From contig NZ_CP149514.1 in the NCBI RefSeq assembly GCF_045291545.1, positions 1,116,001 through 1,180,000 on the forward strand: a stretch of DNA of 64,000 bases, written 5' to 3'. This document shows, one piece after another, positions 1 to 7,784 of the stretch. The stretch's first letter is position 1. The number at the start of each line of letters is the position of its first letter. The notes under the pieces are model-generated. The model was given only the letters and a program-made list of their open reading frames with translations, did no database searches and was not told the origin of the DNA. The position numbers and the translations under genes were made by a program. The stretch is from Gallaecimonas sp045291545. Its GTDB lineage: Bacteria; Pseudomonadota; Gammaproteobacteria; Enterobacterales; Gallaecimonadaceae.

Positions 1-130
1 TTTGTTTCATTAATTCCTGCAGTTGCTGCTCCAGCGCCTGCATATCAGTAGGCTCAGCAGTGGACTGTGCCGCCAAAACAGCCGGGCAGAACAGGGCTAA
101 ACCGGTAAAAGCGGCGTGTTTTGGCGTCAT
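1..130 (-). CDS. fapF: Start of FapF-like outer-membrane amyloid export channel (partial)
   Basis: Only the first 43 codons are inside the window; the gene runs off the left edge. The start ATG (128-130) is preceded on the minus strand by an A-rich AAGGG ribosome site. The residues seen are a signal peptide (short basic start, hydrophobic core, cut near VLAAQS) followed by a Gln/Glu/Leu-rich heptad-like stretch. Known FapF proteins carry an N-terminal coiled coil plugging a beta-barrel that secretes the amyloid subunits. The assignment rests mainly on position, directly after fapE in the canonical fapABCDEF order, and on the signal peptide plus coiled-coil start; the barrel itself cannot be seen. 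Confidence 0.6.
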   Translation of the reverse strand, partial: MTPKHAAFTGLALFCPAVLAAQSTAEPTDMQALEQQLQELMKQ

Positions 131-182
131 TGTCATCCCTTTTTTTATCAATATCAGCGACTTGACTAGGTATGGGTGAGGA

Positions 183-854
183 TCAGATCCCTGTCAAGAG
201 ATCCAGCTGTGCCAACACCTGTGAAGCATTGAAGGTGCTGCTGGCGGTGGTGATTTCCATCTGCAGGTTATTAATGGCGGCCAGGCCAGAGCCGTGGCTG
301 TTAATTTCCTGATAGACCCCCTGCGGGCCAATTCCCTGCATTGCGTAGTTGCCATCAGCGGTAAAAATGCCAACCAGCACGCCTTGGTTGCCGGTGTGAA
401 TATAGGTGCTGGCATTACCTTGCTGGCCGGCCATTTTCTGCCCGGGCAACGTGTTACTGCCATTACCCTTATCTGCGCTGGCCGATACCGACAGATCCAG
501 ACGGTTGTGCATGTCATTGGCGTTACCGCTAAGCACTATTACCTGGGTCAGGCCATCATTGTTTTGCGCCAGGCTGGCCGGGGCGTTGGCATTGGTGGCG
601 TACAGTGAAAAGGTTGAGTGCAGGGTAACGTTAAACTGGCCACTTTGATTGAGGCTGATGTCTACACCGCTGCGGTGCAGTTGGCCGCTCACGTCACGCC
701 ATTGGGTGTCCATGGCGATACCAAAATACACCACAGCGCCGGGAGCAACATATTTGCCGCGCATTTGTTCCAGTTGTTGGTCACTGACTTCGGTGAAAGC
801 CGCCTGGCTTGCAAAGCTCAGTGCCAGTGTGGAAACGAGCATACAAATCTTCAT
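183..854 (-). CDS. fapE: FapE-like amyloid-operon protein, secreted
   Basis: About 223 residues with a signal peptide (MKICMLV start, cut after SQA). The mature N-terminus carries the segment LEQMRGKYVAPG followed by VVYFGIAMDTQW, which I associate with FapE/FapC-accessory proteins. The rest is Asn/Gly/Ser/Thr-rich, as in secreted beta-structured proteins. I chose ATG at 854 rather than GTG at 860 because AGGAG lies 8 nt before the ATG but only 2 nt before the GTG. It lies between fapD and fapF, and its stop is about 50 nt before fapF. FapE is a minor, possibly capping, component of Fap fibres in Pseudomonas. Family identity is fairly sure, the exact role less so. Confidence 0.7.
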   Translation of the reverse strand: MKICMLVSTLALSFASQAAFTEVSDQQLEQMRGKYVAPGAVVYFGIAMDTQWRDVSGQLHRSGVDISLNQSGQFNVTLHSTFSLYATNANAPASLAQNNDGLTQVIVLSGNANDMHNRLDLSVSASADKGNGSNTLPGQKMAGQQGNASTYIHTGNQGVLVGIFTADGNYAMQGIGPQGVYQEINSHGSGLAAINNLQMEITTASSTFNASQVLAQLDLLTGI

Positions 855-865
855 CGTCACGTCTC

Positions 866-1546
866 CTAAAATAGATCGCTTTGGGTAAAGCCAAACTCCA
901 TCAGCTCGTGATCACTGATCAAGCGCTGCTGTTGGTGTTTGTTGGCCAGAGTGAGTGGTCCGGCTCGGGTGACCAGCGGGTTATTGCGGTCATAGCCGGG
1001 GCCGATAATGCCAAGTACAAAGCCGTTCCAGGCTTTGGCAAAGGTAGGGAAAGTCAAAGTCATATTGCCGCGGGCCGGATCACCAATGTAAACCCGGTCC
1101 CCTTCAATGCGTTGCAATACGACGAAGTGTTTGTAGTTGTTGATGTCTAACAATACGATAGTTGGAATTTTTATTTTTTTCAGTGTGTTAACGTCCACTT
1201 TATAGCCTCTGGCGCGTAGCCCCAGACGCTTGACATAGTGCTTCATGTCGAGCATCGAGAAGCCTTTTTCGATCACCAGCTCCAGATCAGCGTCCAAGAG
1301 CATGCCGCTGATCACATCATATTCGTTGACGGGCCAGTCATAGGCCTGAGACAAAATGGTTGCTACCGCGGCGGCGCCACAGGAAAAGTCGGTTTTTTGC
1401 TTGACTAGGTACTGAAAACGCTGGGCGGTCAGTGACGTCATACCGGCCATTTGCCGGTAGGGCTCACGGATATCCGGCGTTGCCACGGTCATTTCGTGGC
1501 TGGGCCAGGTGGTCATTGCGGAAAAAAACAGGGCACTGAGTATCAT
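866..1546 (-). CDS. fapD: FapD-like C39-family peptidase
   Basis: A 226-residue C39 (bacteriocin-processing type) cysteine peptidase. The catalytic Cys is in QKTDFSCGAAAVATIL, and the His and Asp are in NYKHFVVLQ and YIGDPARG. An N-terminal hydrophobic stretch (MILSALFFSAMTTW) suggests a signal or anchor. The reading frame is open upstream into fapC, but ATG at 1546 is the plausible start because it is the first after the fapC stop. No clear Shine-Dalgarno precedes it; instead a hairpin and U-tract abut the start codon. In Pseudomonas, FapD is needed for amyloid secretion. Context between fapC and fapE fits this function. Confidence 0.82.
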   Translation of the reverse strand: MILSALFFSAMTTWPSHEMTVATPDIREPYRQMAGMTSLTAQRFQYLVKQKTDFSCGAAAVATILSQAYDWPVNEYDVISGMLLDADLELVIEKGFSMLDMKHYVKRLGLRARGYKVDVNTLKKIKIPTIVLLDINNYKHFVVLQRIEGDRVYIGDPARGNMTLTFPTFAKAWNGFVLGIIGPGYDRNNPLVTRAGPLTLANKHQQQRLISDHELMEFGFTQSDLF

Positions 1547-1575
1547 AAAAAAAAGCGGTGGGGTTGCCCCCACCG
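1547..1575 (-). terminator. Intra-operon hairpin terminator/attenuator between fapC and fapD
   Basis: On the minus strand an 8-bp perfect stem (CGGTGGGG / CCCCACCG, 1575-1568 with 1563-1556) is capped by a GCAA tetraloop, a GNRA type. It is followed by C and eight U residues that run directly into the fapD ATG. It has all features of an intrinsic terminator and lies 8 nt past the fapC stop. It should cut most transcripts after fapC, giving excess major subunit over fapDEF, and may also stabilise the fapABC mRNA 3' end. Confidence 0.8.
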
Positions 1576-1583
1576 GCTCCAGG

Positions 1584-2678
1584 TTATTCACCGCCGTTAC
1601 CGTTACCACCACCATTGCCGTTACCGTTTCCGTTGCTGCAGGTGTTGCAGGAACTGGAAATGGCCAGGCCGTTGTACTGCTGGTTACCGGTGCCGGAGGC
1701 AATGTTGACGCCGATGTTGCCGGTCACGTCAGTCAGCGCGTTGCTGAGGCTGGCGATGTTTTGTACCGGGTTGTCGAAGCCAACCAGTACCGGGATTGAA
1801 GCGTAGCCAACGGCAGTACCACTGAGGGTGATGTCGCCTGCTTCATTAAAGTGCAGAGCACCGCCATCCTGGTTGCTGTCGATGGCGCCTTGAGCCTGGC
1901 TGTCAAGGTCAACATGACCCAGCAGGCCGCCGTTCGGGTGGCCGTCACCATCCCAGATATCCGGGTAGAGGTCACCTTGCTGATCAGATGAGCCGTTGTA
2001 GGTGCCGGACAGGCTCATATCCAGCGACATCCGCGACTCGATGTTTTCATACACCGGATCGGTCGCGTAGTTGAAGGTGACGTTGCCTTCGGATGACTGC
2101 GATACCATGGTGCTGGCAGAGGAGAACGAAGCAGTGGCGGTTGCCGCAGCCATATCGTTTTTCTGCTGGTTGGAGTTGCCGGCGGCAATGTTGATGCCGA
2201 TGTTACCGGTCAACCCGTTCAGCGAATCCATGGCCATGGCCTGGTTCAGGGTGCCGATGTTGGTGGTCAGGGTGCTGCCTACGGCCTGATCGGCGCCCAC
2301 TTCCGCTTCGGCTACACCGAACACGAAGGAAGCGTCAGCCGCGGCGAGGGCGGCGGCATTGGCTTGCTGGTTATTGTCTCCAGCGGCCACGTTGATGCCA
2401 ATATTACCGGACAGGGAAGAAGCAGAGCCGTCTTTGATTTCGGCAGTGTTCTCTGTTTCCTGATTCCAGACCGCATTACCGAAGTTAGACTGACTATCCC
2501 ATACCGAAGCCTGGGAAGCCGAGTCCACCTGAATGGTGCCTTTCACATTGACACGGTCTTTTTTGTCCAGTTTGACGGTGCCTTCAAAATTCACATCGTC
2601 GGTTTGGGCCAAAACTGCCTGTGAACTCAACAGGGCAGCTACAGCTACAGCCAGTAAACTCATCTTGGGTGCTTTCAT
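1584..2678 (-). CDS. fapC: FapC-like major functional amyloid subunit
   Basis: 364 residues: a signal peptide (cut after VLAQ, about residue 25) and three imperfect amyloid repeats with the core GNIG(I/V)N(I/V)A(A/S)G..NQQ.N, near residues 90-108, 156-174 and 318-336. They are separated by a short Ala-rich linker and a long acidic Asp/Gly linker (about 180-310). A CNTC (CxxC) motif at 344-347 matches the C-terminal CxxC of Pseudomonas FapC. A 17-residue Asn/Gly tail follows it. Start ATG 2678 has AGGAG 7 nt upstream. Secreted through FapF, it should form the bulk of extracellular fibres supporting biofilm. Repeat pattern, order and CxxC make the call strong. Confidence 0.85.
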   Translation of the reverse strand: MKAPKMSLLAVAVAALLSSQAVLAQTDDVNFEGTVKLDKKDRVNVKGTIQVDSASQASVWDSQSNFGNAVWNQETENTAEIKDGSASSLSGNIGINVAAGDNNQQANAAALAAADASFVFGVAEAEVGADQAVGSTLTTNIGTLNQAMAMDSLNGLTGNIGINIAAGNSNQQKNDMAAATATASFSSASTMVSQSSEGNVTFNYATDPVYENIESRMSLDMSLSGTYNGSSDQQGDLYPDIWDGDGHPNGGLLGHVDLDSQAQGAIDSNQDGGALHFNEAGDITLSGTAVGYASIPVLVGFDNPVQNIASLSNALTDVTGNIGVNIASGTGNQQYNGLAISSSCNTCSNGNGNGNGGGNGNGGE

Positions 2679-2730
2679 TTCAGTTCTCCTAAGTGACCTG
2701 AGTCGATGAATTTCTGTCGTGACATCTCGG

Positions 2731-3288
2731 CTACGGCAGATTGATAGAAATGTGATTGGATGTTTTATTGATGTTGCCGCTGATAGCGGTGACTTGGGTT
2801 ATGCCTTTATTACCTTTGAGGCTGTCTTTCGATATAGCGATCCTCCTGGTTGCGAAAGTGTTGGCCGATACAATGGACGAGTTCTGTTGTGACAGAGCGC
2901 TGTCATCAAGCTCACTGAGGCCGGGGCCAGCACCAATCTCTGTGATATTGGCCGACTGGTTAAGGTTGCCGGCGATCAGGCTGGCAGACAGCACACCGCT
3001 GTTATTACTAAGAGAGCCATTAGTCAGCGCAATGCTGCTTTGCATCGGGGTCATGTCGACCAGCCGGTTACGCTGTGATTGGCTAACCGAGGCACGGGTG
3101 TTATTGCTGCTGTCGCAGCTAAGGCTAAGGGCGGTCAGGTTGGTACTCTGATTAAAAGCACCGGCGCTGACGTTCAAATGCAGCACTCCCTGGCTGGCGG
3201 CCAACACCTGATCAAGATCGATCTGGTTGTTATCTGCCAGGGCAGAGCCGCTGGCCAGGAGCAGCAGGCTTGTGATGGTGAGTCTCAT
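2731..3288 (-). CDS. fapB: FapB-like minor amyloid subunit / nucleator
   Basis: 185 residues with a signal peptide (MRLTITSLLLLASGSALA). Three FapC-like repeats, Gly-Val/Ile-Leu...N..AG..NQS.N, lie near residues 33-50, 97-115 and 156-175, the last diverged to ISGNINKTSN. FapB has the same repeat architecture as FapC, is shorter, and is thought to nucleate fibre growth. The start overlaps the fapA stop (ATGA) and has GGAGG upstream, so translation is coupled to fapA. The gap to fapC is 52 nt with no gene. Confidence 0.8.
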   Translation of the reverse strand: MRLTITSLLLLASGSALADNNQIDLDQVLAASQGVLHLNVSAGAFNQSTNLTALSLSCDSSNNTRASVSQSQRNRLVDMTPMQSSIALTNGSLSNNSGVLSASLIAGNLNQSANITEIGAGPGLSELDDSALSQQNSSIVSANTFATRRIAISKDSLKGNKGITQVTAISGNINKTSNHISINLP

Positions 3289-3743
3289 GGGTTGCCTCCA
3301 CCCAGTTGGGAGAGCTGCTCGGCCAGCTGATTCGTGGCGCGGGTGACGCTACCGGCTATCTGTTTGCCCTGGGCGCCGCTCATGCCAGACATGCCACTGA
3401 GCCCGGTCGGGCGTGTAAAAAGCTGATTTTGTGGCAGTATTGGCAGGGCAACATTGACGCCGTTAAGGCCGTTACCGGAACTCAGTGCTTGAAAATCATT
3501 GTCACTCATTTCGCTGAGGCCACTTAACTGCCGGGTGGCGCTGGCGAAAGTTGCGGCGGGAAAGGTACTGATCGCGACTTTGTCTGGACTGGGTTTACCC
3601 TGGCGATACGCTACCCGGGATTCGACGGTGCGGGTAATGATGACTTCTGCCGACGGCGGGGCGTCAGCAGCGGCAACTGGCACTGTTGCCAGAAATAAGG
3701 GTAAAGCCGCAATGCTGGTGAGCCAAAAACCTGCTGAGGACAT
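3285..3743 (-). CDS. fapA: FapA-like first protein of the amyloid operon
   Basis: 152 residues with a signal peptide (cut near VAAADA). The mature part is low-complexity in its C-terminal half, with GLSGMSGMSGAQG. GGAG lies about 10 nt before ATG 3743. It is the first gene of the fap cluster and its stop overlaps fapB. FapA proteins are poorly conserved periplasmic factors that influence FapB/FapC levels, so the assignment is largely positional. The sequence alone shows a small exported protein with no enzyme motif. Confidence 0.6.
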   Translation of the reverse strand: MSSAGFWLTSIAALPLFLATVPVAAADAPPSAEVIITRTVESRVAYRQGKPSPDKVAISTFPAATFASATRQLSGLSEMSDNDFQALSSGNGLNGVNVALPILPQNQLFTRPTGLSGMSGMSGAQGKQIAGSVTRATNQLAEQLSQLGGGNP

Positions 3744-4070
3744 GATGCCATTGCTCCAGAAACAAAAGGTGTTCTGGGTATAGCGACAATCATGCCAAAA
3801 GCTAACTATTTGAAAAATAAGGGTTTATTAAAAACTGCTGTATCATGGATGATACAGCTTGTTCATGTTGTTATTGATTTTGTTGCCTTGGGGAAGGCTT
3901 GATAGAAATTAATACACTGAAAATAAAAAGAAAAAGCAGCCTCTTCGGCTTGTAATGATTTTGTTAATAAATGTGTTGTCGGTGTTACGGGTCTTGGCTG
4001 GGCTCAGCAATGGTTAATGCCTTGCGCCGAAACCCGGGTCCGGCGCGCTGTTATGGTGACGTGAAAACAT
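3744..4070 (-). promoter_or_regulatory. AT-rich fap promoter region with a 22-bp palindrome
   Basis: This 327-bp stretch has no gene and is much richer in A/T than its flanks. At 3837-3858 it holds a perfect palindrome with 10-bp arms (GCTGTATCAT / ATGATACAGC) around a GG centre, about 95-115 bp before fapA. That is the right distance for an operator upstream of or overlapping the promoter. I could not fix -35/-10 boxes with confidence because the whole region is AT-rich. Confidence 0.5.
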
Positions 4071-4099
4071 AAAAAAGCCCGGCTGTACCGGGCTTTTTT
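4071..4099. terminator. Bidirectional intrinsic terminator
   Basis: Perfect 12-bp stem AAAAAAGCCCGG / CCGGGCTTTTTT with a 5-nt loop. It sits just after the stop of the minus-strand esterase-like gene at 4101, and U-tracts are present in both directions. Confidence 0.85.
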
Positions 4100-4100
4100 A

Positions 4101-5150
4101 TTAGTGGGCCAGCTTGATTTTAAAGGCCCAGAAGTAAGTGTGCTGATAGCGTGAGAAGTTATCGTCAGAGACCATCAGCAGCAGTCGGCTGCCGTCAGCG
4201 AGGGCTGGGCCAATGGCAATGCCTTCACCGTTATCCAGAGGGAGCTTGAGTTTGGCAAAGTCAGCGACCAGATGTTTTTGAGCCGGTTTGATATTGACCA
4301 TGTTCTTGATGCTGTCAACGCCACTGATATCGGTAGCACCGTGCAAGTCCACCTCATAAAGGCGCAGGCGGTTACCTGAGGCATGGCTGTAGCTACGTTC
4401 AATGGCCAGCAGGTGGCCGTTGTTATCCAGCGCGACCATATCGGAAACGCCGATCATGGTGCCACGGCCTTTGACCGCCGGGTCAATATCATAGCGGTAC
4501 TGGTGTACCGGCTTATGGCTTTTCAGGCTGTACACCAGAATACGGCTGCTGGCGCCTTTTTGCGCGGTGCCATCAGGACCATCCTGCAACAGTGCGGACT
4601 CGGTGGCGGTATAAAGCCATTTCTTATCAGGGCTGGTGGTCAGGGTTTCGAAGGCCAGGTTATTACGAATACCGTGTTGTGGGCCGATCTGAAAAGGGGT
4701 TGGGATCGGCAGCTGTTCGGTGCGTTGGCCGGTCAGGCTGAAGCCATCAACAAAAGGGGGGAGCTTGGCGCGCACGTCGCCTTCTGAGGAAACAAACAAG
4801 GTGTCACCGGCAATGGCAATGCCTTCCGAATCAATCTTATCTTCGCCATAGGGCTTGCCGTTGACTGTCAGTGGCCATTCGCCGGTAGGCGTGACACTGG
4901 CCAGGTGGCCGTCTTTGAGGGCAACTTTAAAAGCATAAAAACGGGCCGGGGCACGGTCAGAGCGATCATCACTGATGGCATAGAACTGATCGGTTTTGGC
5001 GTCATAGGTAAGTCCGGACAGGCCGCCTACCGGGGTGTTTTTGTATTGCATCAGGTGCGGCAAAGTCACCTGGCCGATGGGCGTAATAGCATCAATGACC
5101 TGAGCGCTGGCGGGAAGTGCAGCCATCATCAATAAGGCAAGTAATCTCAT
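4101..5150 (-). CDS. Exported phytase-like esterase domain protein
   Basis: 349 residues, signal peptide cut after ASA. The body matches the 'esterase-like activity of phytase' family (PF13449): GGLSGLTYD near the start, FYAISDDRS, IDSEGIAI, FVSSEGD, FETLTTSPD and DNGEGIAIGP, typical beta-propeller blades. The family is periplasmic or secreted; substrates are unproved, with phytate or organic phosphoesters suggested by homology only. ATG 5150 is preferred to the TTG two codons upstream; neither has a good Shine-Dalgarno. It stands alone between two terminators. Confidence 0.8.
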   Translation of the reverse strand: MRLLALLMMAALPASAQVIDAITPIGQVTLPHLMQYKNTPVGGLSGLTYDAKTDQFYAISDDRSDRAPARFYAFKVALKDGHLASVTPTGEWPLTVNGKPYGEDKIDSEGIAIAGDTLFVSSEGDVRAKLPPFVDGFSLTGQRTEQLPIPTPFQIGPQHGIRNNLAFETLTTSPDKKWLYTATESALLQDGPDGTAQKGASSRILVYSLKSHKPVHQYRYDIDPAVKGRGTMIGVSDMVALDNNGHLLAIERSYSHASGNRLRLYEVDLHGATDISGVDSIKNMVNIKPAQKHLVADFAKLKLPLDNGEGIAIGPALADGSRLLLMVSDDNFSRYQHTYFWAFKIKLAH

Positions 5151-5212
5151 ATTCAATTCGCCAAGGATAAAAGACGAGGGCCATCATACCGTTAGCTGGC
5201 CATGGCCCAAAA

Positions 5213-5238
5213 AGAAAAATGCCGGCGGTTGCCGGCAT
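5213..5238 (-). terminator. Terminator of gapA
   Basis: On the minus strand, stem TGCCGGC / GCCGGCA with a short AACC-type loop and a following T-rich run, 7 nt past the gapA stop. Confidence 0.75.
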
Positions 5239-5244
5239 GAAATG

Positions 5245-6249
5245 TTACTTGGCTGCCATCATGGCAGTGGCAGTATCGAGCATGCGGTTAGAGAACCCCC
5301 ACTCGTTGTCATACCAGCTCATGACTTTGACCAGGCGCCCCTGTACTTTGGTCTGAGTGGCATCAAAGTTAGAAGAGTAGGCCACGTGATTGAAGTCCAT
5401 GGACACCAGCGGCGCGGTATTGACATGCAGTACCTGGCCCATTTGCCCCTGGTTGGTGGCAGCAGCGATAATGGCATTGACTTCTTCAACACTGGTATCA
5501 CGGCCTGCGATGAAGGTCAGATCCACCAGTGACACATTGATAGTCGGTACCCGTACCGCCATACCGTCGAACTTGCCCTTGAGTGCCGGCACAACCAGGC
5601 CAACGGCGGCAGCGGCCCCGGTTTTGGTTGGGATCATGTTCATGGCCGCCGCGCGGGCACGGTGCAGATCCTTGTGGTATACGTCAGACAGGCGCTGATC
5701 ATTGGTATAGGCGTGAATGGTGGTCATCAGGCCACTTTCGATCCCCAGTGCTTCATGTAACGGCTTGGCAATAGGCGCCAGGCAGTTCGTGGTGCATGAA
5801 GCGTTTGAGATGATCTGCATGTCGCTGGTCAGCGTATCGTGGTTAACGCCGTAAACAATGGTGGCGTCCACATCTTTGCCTGGGGCAGAAATCAGCACTT
5901 TCTTGGCGCCGGCAGCAAGGTGCGCGCCAGCGGTTTCGCGGCTGGTGAACAGGCCGGTACATTCAAAGACCACGTCGATATCCAGTTCGCCCCAGGGCAA
6001 TTTTGCCGGGTCGCGCTCAGAGTAAATGGCGATGGGTTTATCGTTGATGTACAGAGCTTTGTCGTCATGGCTGACCTTGGCGTTAAAGCGGCCGTGGACA
6101 GTATCGTACTGGGTCAGGTGAGCGTTGATATGAGCGTCACCGAGATCGTTGATAGCAACGATATCAATGTCGTAGTCTTTGTCGCTTTCGAACAGGGCCC
6201 GCAGAATGTTGCGGCCAATGCGTCCGTAACCGTTGATGGCAACCCGCAT
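5245..6249 (-). CDS. gapA: Glyceraldehyde-3-phosphate dehydrogenase, type I
   Basis: 334 residues, the usual length. The Rossmann start is RVAINGYGRIGRN, the catalytic Cys is in SNASCTTNCLAP, the His in TTIHAYTNDQ, and the phosphate-binding and C-terminal motifs are RVPTINVSLVDL and WYDNEWGFSNRMLD. It catalyses NAD-dependent oxidation of glyceraldehyde-3-phosphate in glycolysis. Residues around INDLGDAHINAHL resemble the pseudomonad/marine gap-1 group more than enteric GapA or Epd. The frame is open far upstream, but homologues start at MRVAING. It is transcribed divergently from msrB over a 123-bp intergenic region and terminated at 5213-5238. Confidence 0.93.
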   Translation of the reverse strand: MRVAINGYGRIGRNILRALFESDKDYDIDIVAINDLGDAHINAHLTQYDTVHGRFNAKVSHDDKALYINDKPIAIYSERDPAKLPWGELDIDVVFECTGLFTSRETAGAHLAAGAKKVLISAPGKDVDATIVYGVNHDTLTSDMQIISNASCTTNCLAPIAKPLHEALGIESGLMTTIHAYTNDQRLSDVYHKDLHRARAAAMNMIPTKTGAAAAVGLVVPALKGKFDGMAVRVPTINVSLVDLTFIAGRDTSVEEVNAIIAAATNQGQMGQVLHVNTAPLVSMDFNHVAYSSNFDATQTKVQGRLVKVMSWYDNEWGFSNRMLDTATAMMAAK

Positions 6250-6372
6250 GTGTTGTTCCTTATCTTCACCAAATGATTTGGTAATAAATTTACAGGAAAG
6301 GCGGGATTTATCAAGTTTTGCACGGTTAAAGGCCGTTGATAGTGAAATTAAATTACACAACCGTGAGGTGTT

Positions 6373-6753
6373 ATGACCAAACAAGGCTGGAAAGGGCCGC
6401 TGAGTGCAGCTGCCGAAGCCGTTACCCAACAAGGGGCTACAGAGGCCCCGTTCAGTGGCCAGTACCTTCATGAAAAAGCTACAGGTACCTACCACTGTGT
6501 GGTTTGCGGCCAGCCGTTATTTTTATCGGACAGTAAATTTGATGCCGGTTGTGGTTGGCCATCTTTTTTCGCCGCAGCCAGTAACGATGCAGTACGTTAT
6601 CTGGCCGACCATAGCCACAACATGGTGCGCACCGAAATTCGCTGTGGCCGTTGCGATGCGCACCTGGGCCATGTGTTTGATGATGGCCCTGCACCCACTG
6701 GTAAGCGTTATTGCCTTAATTCGGTAGCGCTGAGCTTTGTGCCTGGTCAATAG
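6373..6753 (+). CDS. msrB: Peptide-methionine (R)-S-oxide reductase
   Basis: 126 residues. Zinc is held by Cys42/Cys45 (HCVVCG) and Cys91/Cys94 (CGRC). The catalytic Cys114 lies in KRYCLNSVAL, and Cys60 in GCGWPSF is a likely resolving residue. MsrB reduces methionine-R-sulfoxide in proteins, using thioredoxin, in the cytosol. GAGGTG precedes the ATG. Its last 38 bases overlap the 3' end of the convergent DUF2989 gene, so both stops lie inside the other gene. Confidence 0.95.
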   Translation: MTKQGWKGPLSAAAEAVTQQGATEAPFSGQYLHEKATGTYHCVVCGQPLFLSDSKFDAGCGWPSFFAAASNDAVRYLADHSHNMVRTEIRCGRCDAHLGHVFDDGPAPTGKRYCLNSVALSFVPGQ

Positions 6754-7555
6754 TGGCCATGGCGGGCTTGAAATGCCCGTCTTCGATGGCCTCGTTGATG
6801 GCGTCAGCCTTGTTATCCAGCTTGCGCAGCAGCTTTTTGTCTTTCATTAAGATGCTTTTCAACGACTGTAGATCCATGTCTTTAACCCCCTGCATCTGGG
6901 CAACCCGACTCCACACATAAGCTTCTTGATAATGGCCTTGCTGAAAGGCGAGGGTGGGCAGGGTCTGGAACAGATCCAGGTGTTTATCATTAGGCTCTTC
7001 GCGCGGCAGTGATAGTGCTTCCACCAGTAGTTGGTAGGTTTTTGCTTTATCGCGTTTTGCGTAATAGGTAGCCAGCATGGCTTTAAGTTCCAGCGTATTT
7101 AACTTGCCGGTGCCTTCGTAAGTCAGAAACTCCTTCAGAGCCTGCATGTCTCCTTGGCGGCTGTAACGGTAATACAGCAGGTGCGGCTCTTTACTGGCGC
7201 CGATCTGCGCTTCCAGCGCTTTTACGGCAACCAGGCTGTTGAGATAGGCGGTGCCCCGGTCACTTTGTCGTGTTTTTTGTTTTTCATGCACTACCCTTGC
7301 TGCAACACCAATACAGTCACGGTAGCGTTCGGTGGCCTCCAAGGTGCGATACAAGTGGTAGGCATGTTTGCTTTGGGCGGTGGCCAGGGTATAGCGCTGG
7401 CGAATAAGCCGAGCCCGTTCGTAACGGCACCAGCCGTCATTATTAAGGTCAGCACAAAGGCCAGGGTCATCGGCGCAGATCGTCGTCAGTGACTCATGGG
7501 CCTTTTGACAACCTCCCAGCACCAGGGGCAGCAAGCACAACAGCAACTTCTTCAT
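6716..7555 (-). CDS. DUF2989 family lipoprotein
   Basis: 279 residues with a lipoprotein signal: basic start, LLCLLPLVLGGC lipobox with Cys at residue 16. The mature protein is alpha-helical and TPR-like, with paired Ala/Leu/Tyr repeats and segments such as CADDPGLCADLNNDGWCR near the N-terminus. It matches the DUF2989 group found in Vibrio, Shewanella and relatives; function unknown. Its convergent overlap with msrB is 38 bp. Confidence 0.8.
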   Translation of the reverse strand: MKKLLLCLLPLVLGGCQKAHESLTTICADDPGLCADLNNDGWCRYERARLIRQRYTLATAQSKHAYHLYRTLEATERYRDCIGVAARVVHEKQKTRQSDRGTAYLNSLVAVKALEAQIGASKEPHLLYYRYSRQGDMQALKEFLTYEGTGKLNTLELKAMLATYYAKRDKAKTYQLLVEALSLPREEPNDKHLDLFQTLPTLAFQQGHYQEAYVWSRVAQMQGVKDMDLQSLKSILMKDKKLLRKLDNKADAINEAIEDGHFKPAMATIDQAQSSALPN

Positions 7556-7784
7556 GGGACGTTGGGGTCTCTTATCGTAATGTCAGACCAGTGTGACAAC
7601 GCTGTTTCGTTCAGGCAATAGATGTGCATCGCAAATGTCACATTATCTGGCGAAATCGATTGCCTGTGCGGTAGAATTGCCGCGCCTGACCTGCTACCGA
7701 AATAAAGCGGGCAGGCCCCTACAAATCCGCCTTGGGCGTGCTGAGCGGCCCCGGGCATTCGACGTGAAACAAAAGGATACCCGC

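Noticed and set aside
1547..1702. FapD starting inside fapC
   Set aside because: The added residues are the fapC Asn/Gly tail read in another frame, with no signal peptide logic; the first ATG after fapC gives a plausible hydrophobic N-terminus.
6250..6495. Longer N-terminus for gapA
   Set aside because: The frame is open, but the extra 82 residues resemble no GAPDH and cross the divergent promoter region with msrB.
7593..7784. 64-residue extension of the long-form gap gene
   Set aside because: A good ribosome site and the family-like start lie at 7785; upstream residues look like translated intergenic DNA.
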